Source: Joostella atrarenae
Lineage (GTDB): Bacteria > Bacteroidota > Bacteroidia > Flavobacteriales > Flavobacteriaceae
Assembly (NCBI RefSeq): GCF_021764745.1
Contig: NZ_JAETXX010000001.1
Span: 682,001-746,000 of the forward strand
Length of the DNA: 64,000 bases
Reading direction: 5' to 3'
Shown: piece after piece, positions 26,503 to 35,715 of the stretch
Position numbering within the stretch: position 1 is the first letter of the stretch
Layout of the letters: each line of letters begins with the position of its first letter
Program-made: the position numbers and the translations under genes
Notes under the pieces: generated by a model
Told to the model about the DNA's origin: nothing
Database searches by the model: none
The model's input: the letters and a program-made list of their open reading frames with translations, nothing else

Positions 26503-27639
26503 TTAAGAATACTCCACTTTTCTTAAAATCCTCAATGCTTCTTTAAGAGAGGCATATACATCTTTATTATGCTCTTTTACAAACCATCTGTAATCTTCTA
26601 GCATTTGTTTGGCGCCTCCAAATCCATTCAAATAGCAAATAAGATGTGTTGCAGGGATGTTTTTGAGGTCTTTTTCATCACGATTATTTAATGGGAGTCC
26701 TTTTTTTAGTTTTTCTAGAATGGTGTTATTGGTATTGAAAATATGATAGAGCATTTTTCGGTCGTACTGCGGAGGATCAAAAATTAGTGTACTATTAATT
26801 TTGTAAGAGCCATTATCGTTAAAAAGGATTTCTACTTTTTCTAGAGGATAGAATTTTTTATTATTGCTTAATCCCAATTTCACATATTCAGTAATAGAAA
26901 AAGAGTGATCGTTATAATTAATTTCCACTTCATCTAAGGCAGAATAAAATAGTTTTACTTGCTCGTTTATAAGTTCGATATCAACCCGAGAGTAATAAAC
27001 TTTGTTGTCAATTTTTTTAATTTTTCCAGCCCAACATACTACAAACTGCTCTTTAAAAACTTTATAGTCAGATTCTAAATCTCGGTGTTTGTTATTTATA
27101 AAATCGATAACTCCATCTAAGGTAAGTTCGATATTATTTTTGGCATGTTGTTCAATTTCATTAACAATCGCAGAATTGGTGTCTTTTATTTCAATATCAA
27201 AAATTTTGGGCATGCTTATGCTTCCATCTCTAAAGAAAACACTTCCTCCCCAATATTTCCAAATGTTCTTTTTTAAAGCTGCTAGTTTTCCTGAAGAGCG
27301 AATAGTAACTAAGCCGACTACCTTCCCCTCAGGGAGTTTTGGGAAATATATATTTTCATAAGAAACAAAAGGAGCATTTACAATGTAGGCATTTACAAGA
27401 TTCTGAATCTTGCTATCGTCAAAAAAATCAACGCCAACAATTTTATTATCTTCATCTTCAACGCCAATTACAATAAAAGAATTGTTATTAGGATTAGAAT
27501 TTGCTAATGCGCAGATGTGTTTTATAAATTTTGCCTTCCCTTCTTTATCTCCAATATTTATAAACCGCTTCTTATCATAAAAACTGTTTTCGTCGTTATG
27601 AGCCAATAGATTTTTTACTAGCAAGCGTTTATTAATCAT
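26503..27639 (-). CDS. AlbA_2 (Schlafen-like) domain ATP-binding protein
   Basis: The 378-residue protein carries an AlbA_2 / divergent AAA-4 domain in its N-terminal 150 residues: FINIGDKEGKAKFIKHICAL, then ALANSNPNNNSFIVIGVEDE with the small-residue G-V-E-D turn, and further FFDDSKIQNLVNAYI. The C-terminal 200 residues are an undescribed mixed domain, for instance LICYLNGFGGAKQMLEDYRW near the end. Proteins of this family are annotated as putative transcriptional regulators or ATP-binding; some act in phage defence, but a chromosomal housekeeping copy is common in flavobacteria. It is convergent with the PfkB gene with one base between stop codons. Function uncertain. Confidence 0.7.
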   Translation of the reverse strand: MINKRLLVKNLLAHNDENSFYDKKRFINIGDKEGKAKFIKHICALANSNPNNNSFIVIGVEDEDNKIVGVDFFDDSKIQNLVNAYIVNAPFVSYENIYFPKLPEGKVVGLVTIRSSGKLAALKKNIWKYWGGSVFFRDGSISMPKIFDIEIKDTNSAIVNEIEQHAKNNIELTLDGVIDFINNKHRDLESDYKVFKEQFVVCWAGKIKKIDNKVYYSRVDIELINEQVKLFYSALDEVEINYNDHSFSITEYVKLGLSNNKKFYPLEKVEILFNDNGSYKINSTLIFDPPQYDRKMLYHIFNTNNTILEKLKKGLPLNNRDEKDLKNIPATHLICYLNGFGGAKQMLEDYRWFVKEHNKDVYASLKEALRILRKVEYS

Positions 27640-27725
27640 TCAGCAATATATCCTTAATTATTTGACTTTAAAGATATAAAGTAGAAATGTAAAGGAAAAG
27701 ACATTCATTCTTTTCCTTTAATAAA

Positions 27726-28484
27726 CTATAGATTTTTATTTACGATCGTACTTGTTGCTTGCGCAGTCGGCATTACAATTAAGTCAGCAATATTTACATG
27801 TGGTGGTCTAGTAACTGTAAAATGGATTATATCTGCAATGTCTTCAGGTTTTAAAGGATCAAAACCTGTATAAACAGTAGCTGCTTTCTCTGTATCTCCT
27901 TTAAAGCGGACTTTACTAAACTCTGTTTCTACTAATCCAGGATTTATAGCTCCAACACGAATTCCATGTGCATGGAGGTCTATTCTCATACCTTGATTAA
28001 TAGCATCAACGGCGTGTTTGCTTGCGCAATAGACGTTTCCGCCAGGATATACTTCTTTTCCAGCAGTAGATCCAATATTTATGATATGTCCAGATTTACG
28101 TGCTATCATTCCAGGGATAACAGCTTTAGAAATGTAAAGGAGTCCCTTAACGTTAATATCCATCATAGCTTCCCAATCGGAGATATCCCCTTTGTCAATA
28201 GGAGAAAGTCCATGCGCATTCCCTGCATTATTTATAAGAATGTCAATTTCTTTAAATGCTGAAGGGAGATTTTCGATAGCTTCAAAAACAAGTTCTTTAT
28301 TACGAATATCAAATGTTAAGGTATGTACTTTTACTTTAGCTGAAAGTTCTTCTTTAAGCTTCTCTAATCGTTCGTTCCTTCTTCCGCAGATGATCAGATC
28401 AATACCATGATTAGCAAATACTTTTGCAGTTGCGTTTCCAATACCGCTAGTTGCTCCTGTTATAAGTGCAATTTTATTTTTCAT
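27726..28484 (-). CDS. Short-chain dehydrogenase/reductase, YdfG-like
   Basis: Classical NAD(P)-dependent SDR of 252 residues. The cofactor motif TGATSGIG lies near residue 9, an Arg-Arg pair after the second strand (ICGRRNERLEKL) suggests NADP preference, NNAG is near residue 87, and the catalytic Ser, Tyr and Lys are seen in NIGSTAGKEVYPGGNVYCAS then K. The sequence GLVETEFSKVRFKGD following the catalytic block is typical of the YdfG/3-hydroxy acid (serine, allo-threonine) dehydrogenase group. Substrate is therefore likely a 3-hydroxy acid, by family only. Monocistronic. Confidence 0.9.
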   Translation of the reverse strand: MKNKIALITGATSGIGNATAKVFANHGIDLIICGRRNERLEKLKEELSAKVKVHTLTFDIRNKELVFEAIENLPSAFKEIDILINNAGNAHGLSPIDKGDISDWEAMMDINVKGLLYISKAVIPGMIARKSGHIINIGSTAGKEVYPGGNVYCASKHAVDAINQGMRIDLHAHGIRVGAINPGLVETEFSKVRFKGDTEKAATVYTGFDPLKPEDIADIIHFTVTRPPHVNIADLIVMPTAQATSTIVNKNL

Positions 28485-28742
28485 GAGTTTATCTTTTTGT
28501 TGTAGTGCTTTTCAGAAATTAAAAGTAATCATAATATAAACGCTTAGAAAAATCGATTTTAAAATTCTATCGTTTGACGTAAATTTTTTCAATCAAAAAA
28601 AAGTTGAAGTTTCATACAATAAATCAATTTCCGAATCTTAACACTTGTTAACATCTTTCTGCTGTTAAAGGGGCGTACATAAAAATAAGACCACATTGCG
28701 CAAGAGGTTTTAGAGATTAAAATTTAACAACAAACAAACCCA
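28485..28742. promoter_or_regulatory. Control region upstream of the DUF4382 lipoprotein gene, with repeated TTAACA motifs
   Basis: TTAACA occurs at 28638-28643 and again at 28648-28653, and its complement TGTTAA at 28663-28668. The last two form an inverted pair with a 9-nt spacer. They lie about 75-105 nt before the start codon, a plausible place for an activator or operator site. No exact TAnnTTTG box is visible. Confidence 0.3.
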
Positions 28743-29816
28743 ATGATGAAAAGTTTAAAGAGATTATCACAAGTTGTATTAATGGCTTTTGCCATGCTAT
28801 TTATAGCTGCTAGTTGTAGTGACGACGATAATGATGGTGCAGAAGTGCCGTCTTCAGATATGGCAAAAGTGACCGTAAAATTAGTAGATGCCCCTGGTGA
28901 CTACGAAAAGGTAAATGTCGATATCCAAGATGTTATGATTAACAGAACCGACGACGAAGAAGGAGGATGGGAAAGTATCGGAGAAGTAAATGCTGGTGTT
29001 TACGATTTATTAGAATTAACTGGAGGTGCAAATGTTGTACTTGTAGATGAAGATATTCCTGCTGGAGAAGTAAAACAAATGAGACTTGTTTTAGGAGATA
29101 ATAATACTGTTGTGATTGAAGGAGAAGAGTTTCCTTTAAAAACACCAAGTGCAGAGCAGTCAGGATTAAAAATAAAGTTGGACGATGCCGAAATGGAAGG
29201 TGGATTTACATATGAAGTAGTGCTAGATTTTGACGCGGAGAAATCTATCGTAGATGCTGGAAACTCTGATAATATTATTCTTAAGCCTGTAATTAATGCT
29301 AGTACAGAAGTAAATTCAGGAAGAATTATGGGGGCTGTTTCTCCAGTAGATTTCCAAACGTTGGCTTGGGTAGTTGCAGATCAAGATACTATTACGACCT
29401 ACACAAACGAAGATGGACTTTTTGTATTAAATGGTGTGCCTGCTGGTACGTATGATGTAATGCTTACTCCAGATGAAGATTCAGGTTTTGCTGATGCTAC
29501 TATTGAAGATGTTGAGGTAGAAAACGGATCAGTTGCCGATGTTGGTGCTGTAGAATTAATGCAGATTTCTGGAGGTAGTATTTCTGGAACTGTAATTAAT
29601 GCTGATGTTACTATTACTGCTTCTATTTTAGTTGAAGATGAAATAGTTTCTGCTGATACAAATGCTGAAGGTGTATTTACATTAGAAGGTGTTCCTGCTG
29701 GGACTTATGTTTTAACTTTAACACCTGCAGAAGGTTCTGCTTTTGATGTAAAAGAAATTGAAACTGTTGAAGTTATGGACGGAGAAGCAACTGCTTTAGG
29801 TGAAATAAGCTTGTAA
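28743..29816 (+). CDS. DUF4382-domain surface lipoprotein with two regulatory-like beta repeats
   Basis: The 357-residue protein has a lipoprotein signal peptide ending IAASC, followed directly by SDDD, which matches the Bacteroidota lipoprotein export signal for surface display. Residues about 38-170 form a DUF4382 domain (VTVKLVDAPGDYEKVNVDIQ at its start). Residues about 190-275 and 276-357 are two copies of a carboxypeptidase-regulatory-like beta-sandwich with the repeated pattern V-P-A-G-T-Y in GVPAGTYDVMLTP and GVPAGTYVLTLTP. The protein is very acidic. Its role is not known; a ligand-binding or adhesive surface role is a guess. It is monocistronic. Confidence 0.87.
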   Translation: MMKSLKRLSQVVLMAFAMLFIAASCSDDDNDGAEVPSSDMAKVTVKLVDAPGDYEKVNVDIQDVMINRTDDEEGGWESIGEVNAGVYDLLELTGGANVVLVDEDIPAGEVKQMRLVLGDNNTVVIEGEEFPLKTPSAEQSGLKIKLDDAEMEGGFTYEVVLDFDAEKSIVDAGNSDNIILKPVINASTEVNSGRIMGAVSPVDFQTLAWVVADQDTITTYTNEDGLFVLNGVPAGTYDVMLTPDEDSGFADATIEDVEVENGSVADVGAVELMQISGGSISGTVINADVTITASILVEDEIVSADTNAEGVFTLEGVPAGTYVLTLTPAEGSAFDVKEIETVEVMDGEATALGEISL

Positions 29817-29971
29817 TAGTTAAAAAAACATAAAAATCTACTAAGAGTAGTCTAATCTATAGGCTACTCTTAATTTTTTAACCTATTGTTAACAGCGACA
29901 GTCTAAATAAATTTTCAATTTGCGTCCTATTATAGATGGTGTTATATTGATGCCTCAAAAAATTAACATAA

Positions 29972-30973
29972 ATGGAGCAAAATACTACGTTGGATATTAA
30001 TGCTATTAACGAGAAAATTGAAAAAGAAAGTGCTTTTATCGATGTACTAACCTTAGAAATGAATAAGGTTATCGTTGGTCAAAAGCATATGGTAGAAAGA
30101 TTGTTGATTGGCCTTTTGGGTCAAGGTCATATTCTATTGGAAGGTGTTCCTGGGTTGGCAAAGACATTGGCTATTAATACATTATCTAAAGCTGTAGATG
30201 GTAGCTTTAGTAGAGTGCAATTTACCCCAGACCTTTTACCTGCCGATGTTGTAGGTACGTTAATTTACAATATGAAGGATAATGACTTTTCGATTAAGAA
30301 AGGTCCAATATTTGCAAATTTTGTATTGGCAGATGAGATTAACCGTGCGCCAGCAAAAGTGCAATCTGCTCTTTTGGAGGCCATGCAAGAAAAGCAAGTT
30401 ACCATTGGAGACGAAACTTTTACACTTGACAAGCCATTTTTAGTAATGGCAACACAGAATCCTGTGGAGCAAGAAGGGACGTATCCGTTACCAGAAGCAC
30501 AAGTTGACCGTTTTATGTTGAAAACGGTAATTAAATACCCGAAATTAGATGAAGAGCAACTTATTATCCGAGCGAATCTAAAAGGGGAATTCAATAAGGT
30601 AAATAAAGTAGTTTCCATAGAGCAAATTCTTAGAGCTCAAGCTTCTGTTAGAGAAGTTTATATGGATGAAAAAATCGAGAAATATATCCTTGATATAATT
30701 TTTGCAACACGTTATCCAGAGAAATACAACCTTGCAGAGTTGAAGCCACTTATTAGTTTTGGTGCTTCACCAAGGGGTAGTATTAACTTGGCAGTAGCTG
30801 CAAAATGTTATGCGTTTATAAAAAGAAGAGGATATGTGATTCCAGAAGATGTTCGTGCTGTAATCCATGATGTGCTACGCCACAGAGTAGGAATTACATA
30901 TGAGGCAGAAGCAGAGAATATTACTTCAGAAGAAATAATTAATAAAATTGTAAACGAAATAGAAGTACCATAG
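29972..30973 (+). CDS. MoxR-family AAA+ ATPase of the Bat operon
   Basis: Cytoplasmic AAA_3 chaperone-like ATPase, 333 residues. Walker A is GVPGLAKT near residue 55, Walker B VLADEIN near residue 113, sensor 1 ATQNPVEQEGTYPLPEAQVD near residue 167, and the lid domain holds ISFGASPRGSINLA. MoxR proteins are thought to insert cofactors or mature VWA-domain partners; here the partners are the DUF58 protein and BatA/BatB encoded downstream. It heads the operon; a 141-nt gap containing a perfect hairpin separates it from the DUF58 gene. Confidence 0.95.
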   Translation: MEQNTTLDINAINEKIEKESAFIDVLTLEMNKVIVGQKHMVERLLIGLLGQGHILLEGVPGLAKTLAINTLSKAVDGSFSRVQFTPDLLPADVVGTLIYNMKDNDFSIKKGPIFANFVLADEINRAPAKVQSALLEAMQEKQVTIGDETFTLDKPFLVMATQNPVEQEGTYPLPEAQVDRFMLKTVIKYPKLDEEQLIIRANLKGEFNKVNKVVSIEQILRAQASVREVYMDEKIEKYILDIIFATRYPEKYNLAELKPLISFGASPRGSINLAVAAKCYAFIKRRGYVIPEDVRAVIHDVLRHRVGITYEAEAENITSEEIINKIVNEIEVP

Positions 30974-31007
30974 ATAATTGAAAAAAAATTATGATACGGA
31001 GAAGGTT

Positions 31008-31027
31008 GTTTTAGAAACCTCTAAAAC
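31008..31027 (+). promoter_or_regulatory. Perfect hairpin in the gap between the MoxR and DUF58 genes
   Basis: GTTTTAGA (31008-31015) pairs with TCTAAAAC (31020-31027) around a 4-nt loop. No T-run follows, so it is not a terminator; it may stabilise or process the message. A 10-bp palindrome ACTTCGAAGT lies a few bases further on. Confidence 0.45.
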
Positions 31028-31114
31028 GCATAAAACTTCGAAGTGTTAAACTCAGCTAATGAGTAAATTTTATTGAGATCTCATGGATTCGATAAAACAA
31101 ACTTTCAATAAAAA

Positions 31115-31981
31115 ATGGATACTAAAGAACTACTTAAAAAGGTTAGAAAAATAGAGATAAAGACCCGTAGATTGAGTGATCATATCTTTGGCGGGGAATA
31201 TCATTCTACATTTAAAGGCCGTGGGATGACATTTAGCGAAGTCCGCAGTTATCAATTTGGTGATGATGTAAGGAATATCGACTGGAATGTTACTGCGCGT
31301 TATAACGAACCTTATATAAAAGTTTTTGAAGAGGAACGCGAACTCACCATGATGCTTATGGTAGATGTGAGTGGATCGGAGCTATTTGGAACCACCAATC
31401 AATTCAAAAAAGATATTATTACTGAAATATCGGCTACGCTAGCATTTTCTGCTATGCAGAATAACGATAAAATTGGGTTAATATTATTTTCAGATCAGAT
31501 AGAATTATACATCCCACCAAAAAAGGGAAGATTTCATGTGTTACGAATTATTCGTGAGTTGATTGAGTTTAAGCCGTCAAATAAGAATACAGATATAAAT
31601 GGTGCGCTTAAATTTATGTCTAGCGTAAGCAAGAAAAAGGTAATCGCATTTGTATTGTCAGATTTTATGTCTGATGCTTATGAACATGCTCTTAAAATAG
31701 CTGCAAATAAGCATGATATTACAGGGATAAGAATCTATGACGAAAAAGAAGAAGCTATTCCTAATATTGGTTTCGTGCAGATGGAAGATGCAGAAACTGG
31801 AGAACTGATGCTTGTAAATACAAAGTCAAAAAGTGTTCGTAACCAGTATGCGCAACATTATAAAGACAATGTGAATTATTTTCAAACAGTATTCACTAAA
31901 AGTGGGGCAGGGGTAATAAGTAGTCGCGTAGATGAAAGTTATGTAAAGAAATTATTAGGGTATTTTAAACGAAGAGGATAA
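31115..31981 (+). CDS. DUF58 (VWA-like) protein of the Bat operon
   Basis: The 288-residue product contains the DUF58 signature GRGMTFSEVRSYQFGDDVRN then IDWNVTARYNEPYIKVFEEE, near residues 33-75. It continues into a VWA-like fold with a MIDAS-type DVSGS near residue 86. There is no membrane helix, so it is cytoplasmic and probably a client or cofactor of the MoxR ATPase. It is followed after 18 nt by the next operon gene. The function is known only in outline: the operon protects some bacteria against oxygen and envelope stress. Confidence 0.93.
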   Translation: MDTKELLKKVRKIEIKTRRLSDHIFGGEYHSTFKGRGMTFSEVRSYQFGDDVRNIDWNVTARYNEPYIKVFEEERELTMMLMVDVSGSELFGTTNQFKKDIITEISATLAFSAMQNNDKIGLILFSDQIELYIPPKKGRFHVLRIIRELIEFKPSNKNTDINGALKFMSSVSKKKVIAFVLSDFMSDAYEHALKIAANKHDITGIRIYDEKEEAIPNIGFVQMEDAETGELMLVNTKSKSVRNQYAQHYKDNVNYFQTVFTKSGAGVISSRVDESYVKKLLGYFKRRG

Positions 31982-31999
31982 AAAGAATTAACCATAAGA

Positions 32000-33658
32000 A
32001 TGACAAATTTAATTTTTAAGAATAGGTTTAAGATGTCGCTTCGAGGGAAGTCGGGCATGCTGTTGCTTATATTCTTTTGTGTTTCCTATTTTACCATAGC
32101 ACAATCTACACCAACAATAAAATCTTCTGTAGATTCTACAGAAATAAAAATTGGTGAGCAGATACTTTTTAAGGTTGAAGTGGAAGCAGATACTACTGCG
32201 CAGGTAATTTTTCCTGAAGGGCAAACTTTTATGCCTATAGAAGTGGTGGAAGCTTTACCAACGGATACATTGATTAATCAAGATAAATTCAATTTAATAA
32301 AAAAATATGCATTAACGCAGTTTGATTCTGGGAGCTATACGCTACCGCGTCAACAGATAATGATTAACAACAAGCCTTATTTTACGGATTCTTTGCAAAT
32401 AGAAGTAAATACCGTTGTTGTAGATACGTTAAAGCAAAAAATGTATGATATAAAAGGTTTGGCGCAAGTAGACAAGCCTCTTGGAGATTGGTGGATTTGG
32501 CTACTTGTTGGGATTGTAATTGCTGCTCTTGTTGGAGGTTTGCTTTATTGGTTTGTTTTTAGAAAGAAACCACTTTCCGAAGAAGAAAAGATAGCATTAT
32601 TGCCTCCTTATGATCGTGCTCTTGCTGAATTAAAAAAATTAGACGAATCTAAATACCTTATCCAATCGGAATACAAAGAGTATTATTCAGAATTAACGAA
32701 TATTGTACGTTCTTATTTAGAAGAAGATGCACATATTTCTGCATTGGAGAGTACAACAGATGAGTTGATTTTTAAAATGGAAATGCTTCGTGATGCAGGG
32801 AATTTAAAAATTGATGATGAAACGCTAAAGCAGTTTAAAAATGTACTTCAAACTGCCGATTTAGTAAAGTTTGCAAAGTCTACTCCCGAAGGTTCGATTA
32901 TAGATCGTGATAGAAAGTCTATTGAGCACATTGTTGTAAAAACTAAAGAAGCCCTTCCGGAGCCTACAGAAGAGGAGTTGATGGAGCAAGAAGAATACAT
33001 GGAGGCTTACAGGCAGAAAAAGAAAAAGCAACAAATAAGATATGCTATTGCTGCTGGAATCGGAGTGTTGTTAATTGTTGGAGGTATATTCACGTATACT
33101 TATGGCTTTAAAAATGTTAAGGATTCGGTTTTCGGGAACGCTACTAAATCTTTACTCGAAGAGCAGTGGGTAGGAAGTTCTTATGGATACCCAGCAATTT
33201 ATGTGGAAACACCGGTTGTTCTTAAGAGAGAGACTGATATTACAACAGATGAAGCGGCAGGAACTAATACTTATCAGGTGTTTTCTTATGGAGATTTACT
33301 AAGTAAGTTTTATATCCAGACAAGTATCTCTACTTATAAAAAAGAAGCTGATTTCGATGCTAAGAAAGCGATAGATGCAGCACTAGCAAAAGTAGAGGCA
33401 GCTGGAGCTAAGAATATGATTGTAAAACAAGAAGACTTAGTAACGCCAACAGGAAAGAAGGGGAATAAGGTTTTTGGAACTTTAGAAATTGAAAACCCTG
33501 ATGATAAGAAGATGAAAAAGTCTGCTTACGTTATTCTTAGTTTTGTTGAAAATGGAGGTTTCCAGCAGATAATTATGGTATATGAGAATGGCGATAGTTA
33601 CGCGGAAGATATTGTTAAAAGAGTAACCAACTCTATAGATTTTAAAACGGAAAGCTAA
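32000..33658 (+). CDS. Bat-operon membrane protein of unknown function (DUF4381-like segment)
   Basis: The 552-residue product has a cleavable signal region (MLLLIFFCVSYFTIAQ; the encoded start at 32000 gives a 20-residue n-region, and ATG at 32033 or 32060 is also possible), a periplasmic beta-rich domain resembling BatD modules at about 40-155, a membrane helix at about 164-187, a cytoplasmic helical region with YDRALAELKKLDESKYLIQS (DUF4381-like), a second helix at about 350-372, and a C-terminal 180-residue domain of unknown family. It overlaps nothing and is followed after 2 nt by batA. The gene fills the position between the DUF58 and batA genes usual in flavobacteria. Confidence 0.75.
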   Translation: MTNLIFKNRFKMSLRGKSGMLLLIFFCVSYFTIAQSTPTIKSSVDSTEIKIGEQILFKVEVEADTTAQVIFPEGQTFMPIEVVEALPTDTLINQDKFNLIKKYALTQFDSGSYTLPRQQIMINNKPYFTDSLQIEVNTVVVDTLKQKMYDIKGLAQVDKPLGDWWIWLLVGIVIAALVGGLLYWFVFRKKPLSEEEKIALLPPYDRALAELKKLDESKYLIQSEYKEYYSELTNIVRSYLEEDAHISALESTTDELIFKMEMLRDAGNLKIDDETLKQFKNVLQTADLVKFAKSTPEGSIIDRDRKSIEHIVVKTKEALPEPTEEELMEQEEYMEAYRQKKKKQQIRYAIAAGIGVLLIVGGIFTYTYGFKNVKDSVFGNATKSLLEEQWVGSSYGYPAIYVETPVVLKRETDITTDEAAGTNTYQVFSYGDLLSKFYIQTSISTYKKEADFDAKKAIDAALAKVEAAGAKNMIVKQEDLVTPTGKKGNKVFGTLEIENPDDKKMKKSAYVILSFVENGGFQQIIMVYENGDSYAEDIVKRVTNSIDFKTES

Positions 33659-33660
33659 TT

Positions 33661-34662
33661 ATGTTTGAAAATATACAATTTGCAAATCCACAATTTTTCT
33701 GGTTGTTTTTGATACTTCCAGTAGCTATTGCTTGGTACTTTTTTAAACGTAAAAAGCAAACAGCTTCCTTAAAAATATCCAGCATTAAAGGATTTAAGGG
33801 GAAGTCGTCTACGCTAGCAAAATTGAAGCCTTTACTTTTTGTATTGCGTTTACTGGCAATAGCAGCTTTAATTGTTGCGATGGCAAGACCACAGACAGAA
33901 GATATTTCTACAAGAACTAATACAACGAGAGGAATAGATATTGTAATGGCAATAGATGTCTCTTCAAGTATGTTGGCACGCGATTTAAAGCCTAATAGAT
34001 TAAGTGCACTGAAAAAAGTAGCAGCAGAATTTATTAAAGAACGTGTAAACGACCGTATTGGATTGGTGGTTTATTCAGGAGAAAGTTTTACAAAAACCCC
34101 TATTACTAGCGACAAGGCTATTGTGCTGAGGTCTTTGGAAGATATAAAATACGGACAGCTTGAAGATGGTACTGCTATTGGAATGGGACTGGCTACTTCT
34201 GTAAATAGATTAAAAGATAGTAAAGCCAAGAGTAAAGTAATTATCTTGCTGACCGATGGTGTTAATAACTCTGGTTTTATAGAGCCACAAACAGCAGCTG
34301 GTTTAGCAATAGAATATGGTATAAAAACGTATACTATAGGCTTAGGAAGCAATGGTATGGCGCTTTCGCCAATTGGCTATAATCCAGATGGAAGTTTTAG
34401 ATATGGAATGAGTAAAGTAGAAATTGACGAAGCTTTGCTAAAAGATGTTGCAGATAAAACTGGAGGAAAATATTTTAGAGCTACAGATAATGAGAAATTG
34501 TCTGAGATTTATGATGAAATAAATAAATTAGAGAAAACGGATATTGAAGAATTTAAATATTACAACTACGAAGAAAAGTTTAGAGTGTTCGCGCTTTTAG
34601 CTTGTGCTTTATTAGTATTGGAATATTTATTGAGGTATACTGTTTTTAGAAGTTTTGTATAA
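33661..34662 (+). CDS. batA: BatA, membrane-anchored VWA-domain protein
   Basis: The 333-residue inner-membrane protein has two N-terminal helices (about 8-27 and 58-78), a von Willebrand A domain with an intact metal-binding MIDAS motif DVSSSM near residue 100 and a second conserved block ILLTDGVNNSG near residue 195, and a C-terminal helix at about 307-328. This is the standard BatA layout. The VWA domain faces the periplasm, where it binds partner proteins through a divalent metal. It is placed 2 nt after the preceding gene and 3 nt before batB. Aerotolerance is the function given to Bat in Bacteroides; in flavobacteria it is inferred. Confidence 0.94.
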   Translation: MFENIQFANPQFFWLFLILPVAIAWYFFKRKKQTASLKISSIKGFKGKSSTLAKLKPLLFVLRLLAIAALIVAMARPQTEDISTRTNTTRGIDIVMAIDVSSSMLARDLKPNRLSALKKVAAEFIKERVNDRIGLVVYSGESFTKTPITSDKAIVLRSLEDIKYGQLEDGTAIGMGLATSVNRLKDSKAKSKVIILLTDGVNNSGFIEPQTAAGLAIEYGIKTYTIGLGSNGMALSPIGYNPDGSFRYGMSKVEIDEALLKDVADKTGGKYFRATDNEKLSEIYDEINKLEKTDIEEFKYYNYEEKFRVFALLACALLVLEYLLRYTVFRSFV

Positions 34663-34665
34663 GAT

Positions 34666-35715
34666 ATGTATCAATTAGACGAAAAAATATATTTCTATTT
34701 ATTGGTTTTAATACCAATATTGTTGCTGCTTTTTTTAGGGTTTAAATTCTGGCAAAGAAGAACTCAGAAGAAGTTTGCAGATACAACATTGCTCGATAAA
34801 TTAAGTCCTAATAGATCGAGCTTTAAACCGTTTATTAAGTTATTGTTTTTACTTTTAGCGATAACATGTTTGGCAGTTGCATTGGTCAATCCAAAGATTG
34901 GTTCTAAACTAGAAACAGTTAAACGAGAAGGAGTAGATATTGTTTTTGCTATTGATGTTTCTAAAAGTATGGCTGCAGAAGATATTGCACCAAATAGATT
35001 AGAGAAAGCAAAACGGATAGTTTCAGAGATAATAAACAATCTTGCTAGTGATCGTATAGGGATTATTGCGTACGCTGGGCAAGCATATCCGCAGTTACCA
35101 ATTACAACCGATTATTCTGCTGGGAAAATGTTTTTGCAGAGTATGAATACCGATATGATGTCTTCGCAAGGAACGGCAATAAATGAAGCCATTTCGTTAG
35201 CAACTACATATTACGACGACCAAGATCAAACAAATCGTGTATTGTTTTTAATTTCTGATGGAGAAGACCATTCCGACATGGCAATTGAGTCGGTTGAGAA
35301 AGCGCGTGAAGCAGGAATTAAAATATATACTATTGGAGTAGGAACACCAAAAGGAGGTCCAATTCCTATTAGAGTAAATGGAATTATAGATTCTTATAAA
35401 AAGGATAGAAATGGTGAAGTTGTAATTACACAGCTTAACGAGACTATTTTAGATGGGATTGCTTCGGAAGGAGATGGATCTTATATTAATGGATCTAATA
35501 CAGGGGAGGTTGTAGATTTTGTTACAGATACCTTGGCAAGGATGGATAAAACTGAATTTGAGTCTAAGCAATATGCAGATTTTAAAGATCAGTTTCAATG
35601 GTTTATTGCTGCGGCAATTATATTTTTGTTCCTAGATATTTTCTTATTGGAAAGAAAAACGGTTTGGATTCAGAAATTAAACTTGTTTAATGAGCGAAAG
35701 AAAGATGAAAAATAA
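34666..35715 (+). CDS. batB: BatB, membrane-anchored VWA-domain protein
   Basis: The 349-residue paralogue of BatA, with helices at about 8-25 and 56-78, a VWA domain carrying MIDAS motif DVSKSM near residue 103 and LISDGEDHSDMA near residue 198, and a C-terminal helix at about 312-333. It differs from BatA in its longer tail after the last helix. BatA and BatB are thought to form a complex in the membrane. Its last 26 bases overlap the batC reading frame, so translation is coupled. Confidence 0.94.
   Translation: MYQLDEKIYFYLLVLIPILLLLFLGFKFWQRRTQKKFADTTLLDKLSPNRSSFKPFIKLLFLLLAITCLAVALVNPKIGSKLETVKREGVDIVFAIDVSKSMAAEDIAPNRLEKAKRIVSEIINNLASDRIGIIAYAGQAYPQLPITTDYSAGKMFLQSMNTDMMSSQGTAINEAISLATTYYDDQDQTNRVLFLISDGEDHSDMAIESVEKAREAGIKIYTIGVGTPKGGPIPIRVNGIIDSYKKDRNGEVVITQLNETILDGIASEGDGSYINGSNTGEVVDFVTDTLARMDKTEFESKQYADFKDQFQWFIAAAIIFLFLDIFLLERKTVWIQKLNLFNERKKDEK

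Noticed and set aside
26503-28484. Defence island around the AlbA_2 gene
   Set aside because: Neighbours are a sugar kinase and a short-chain dehydrogenase; nothing else of a defence type is present.
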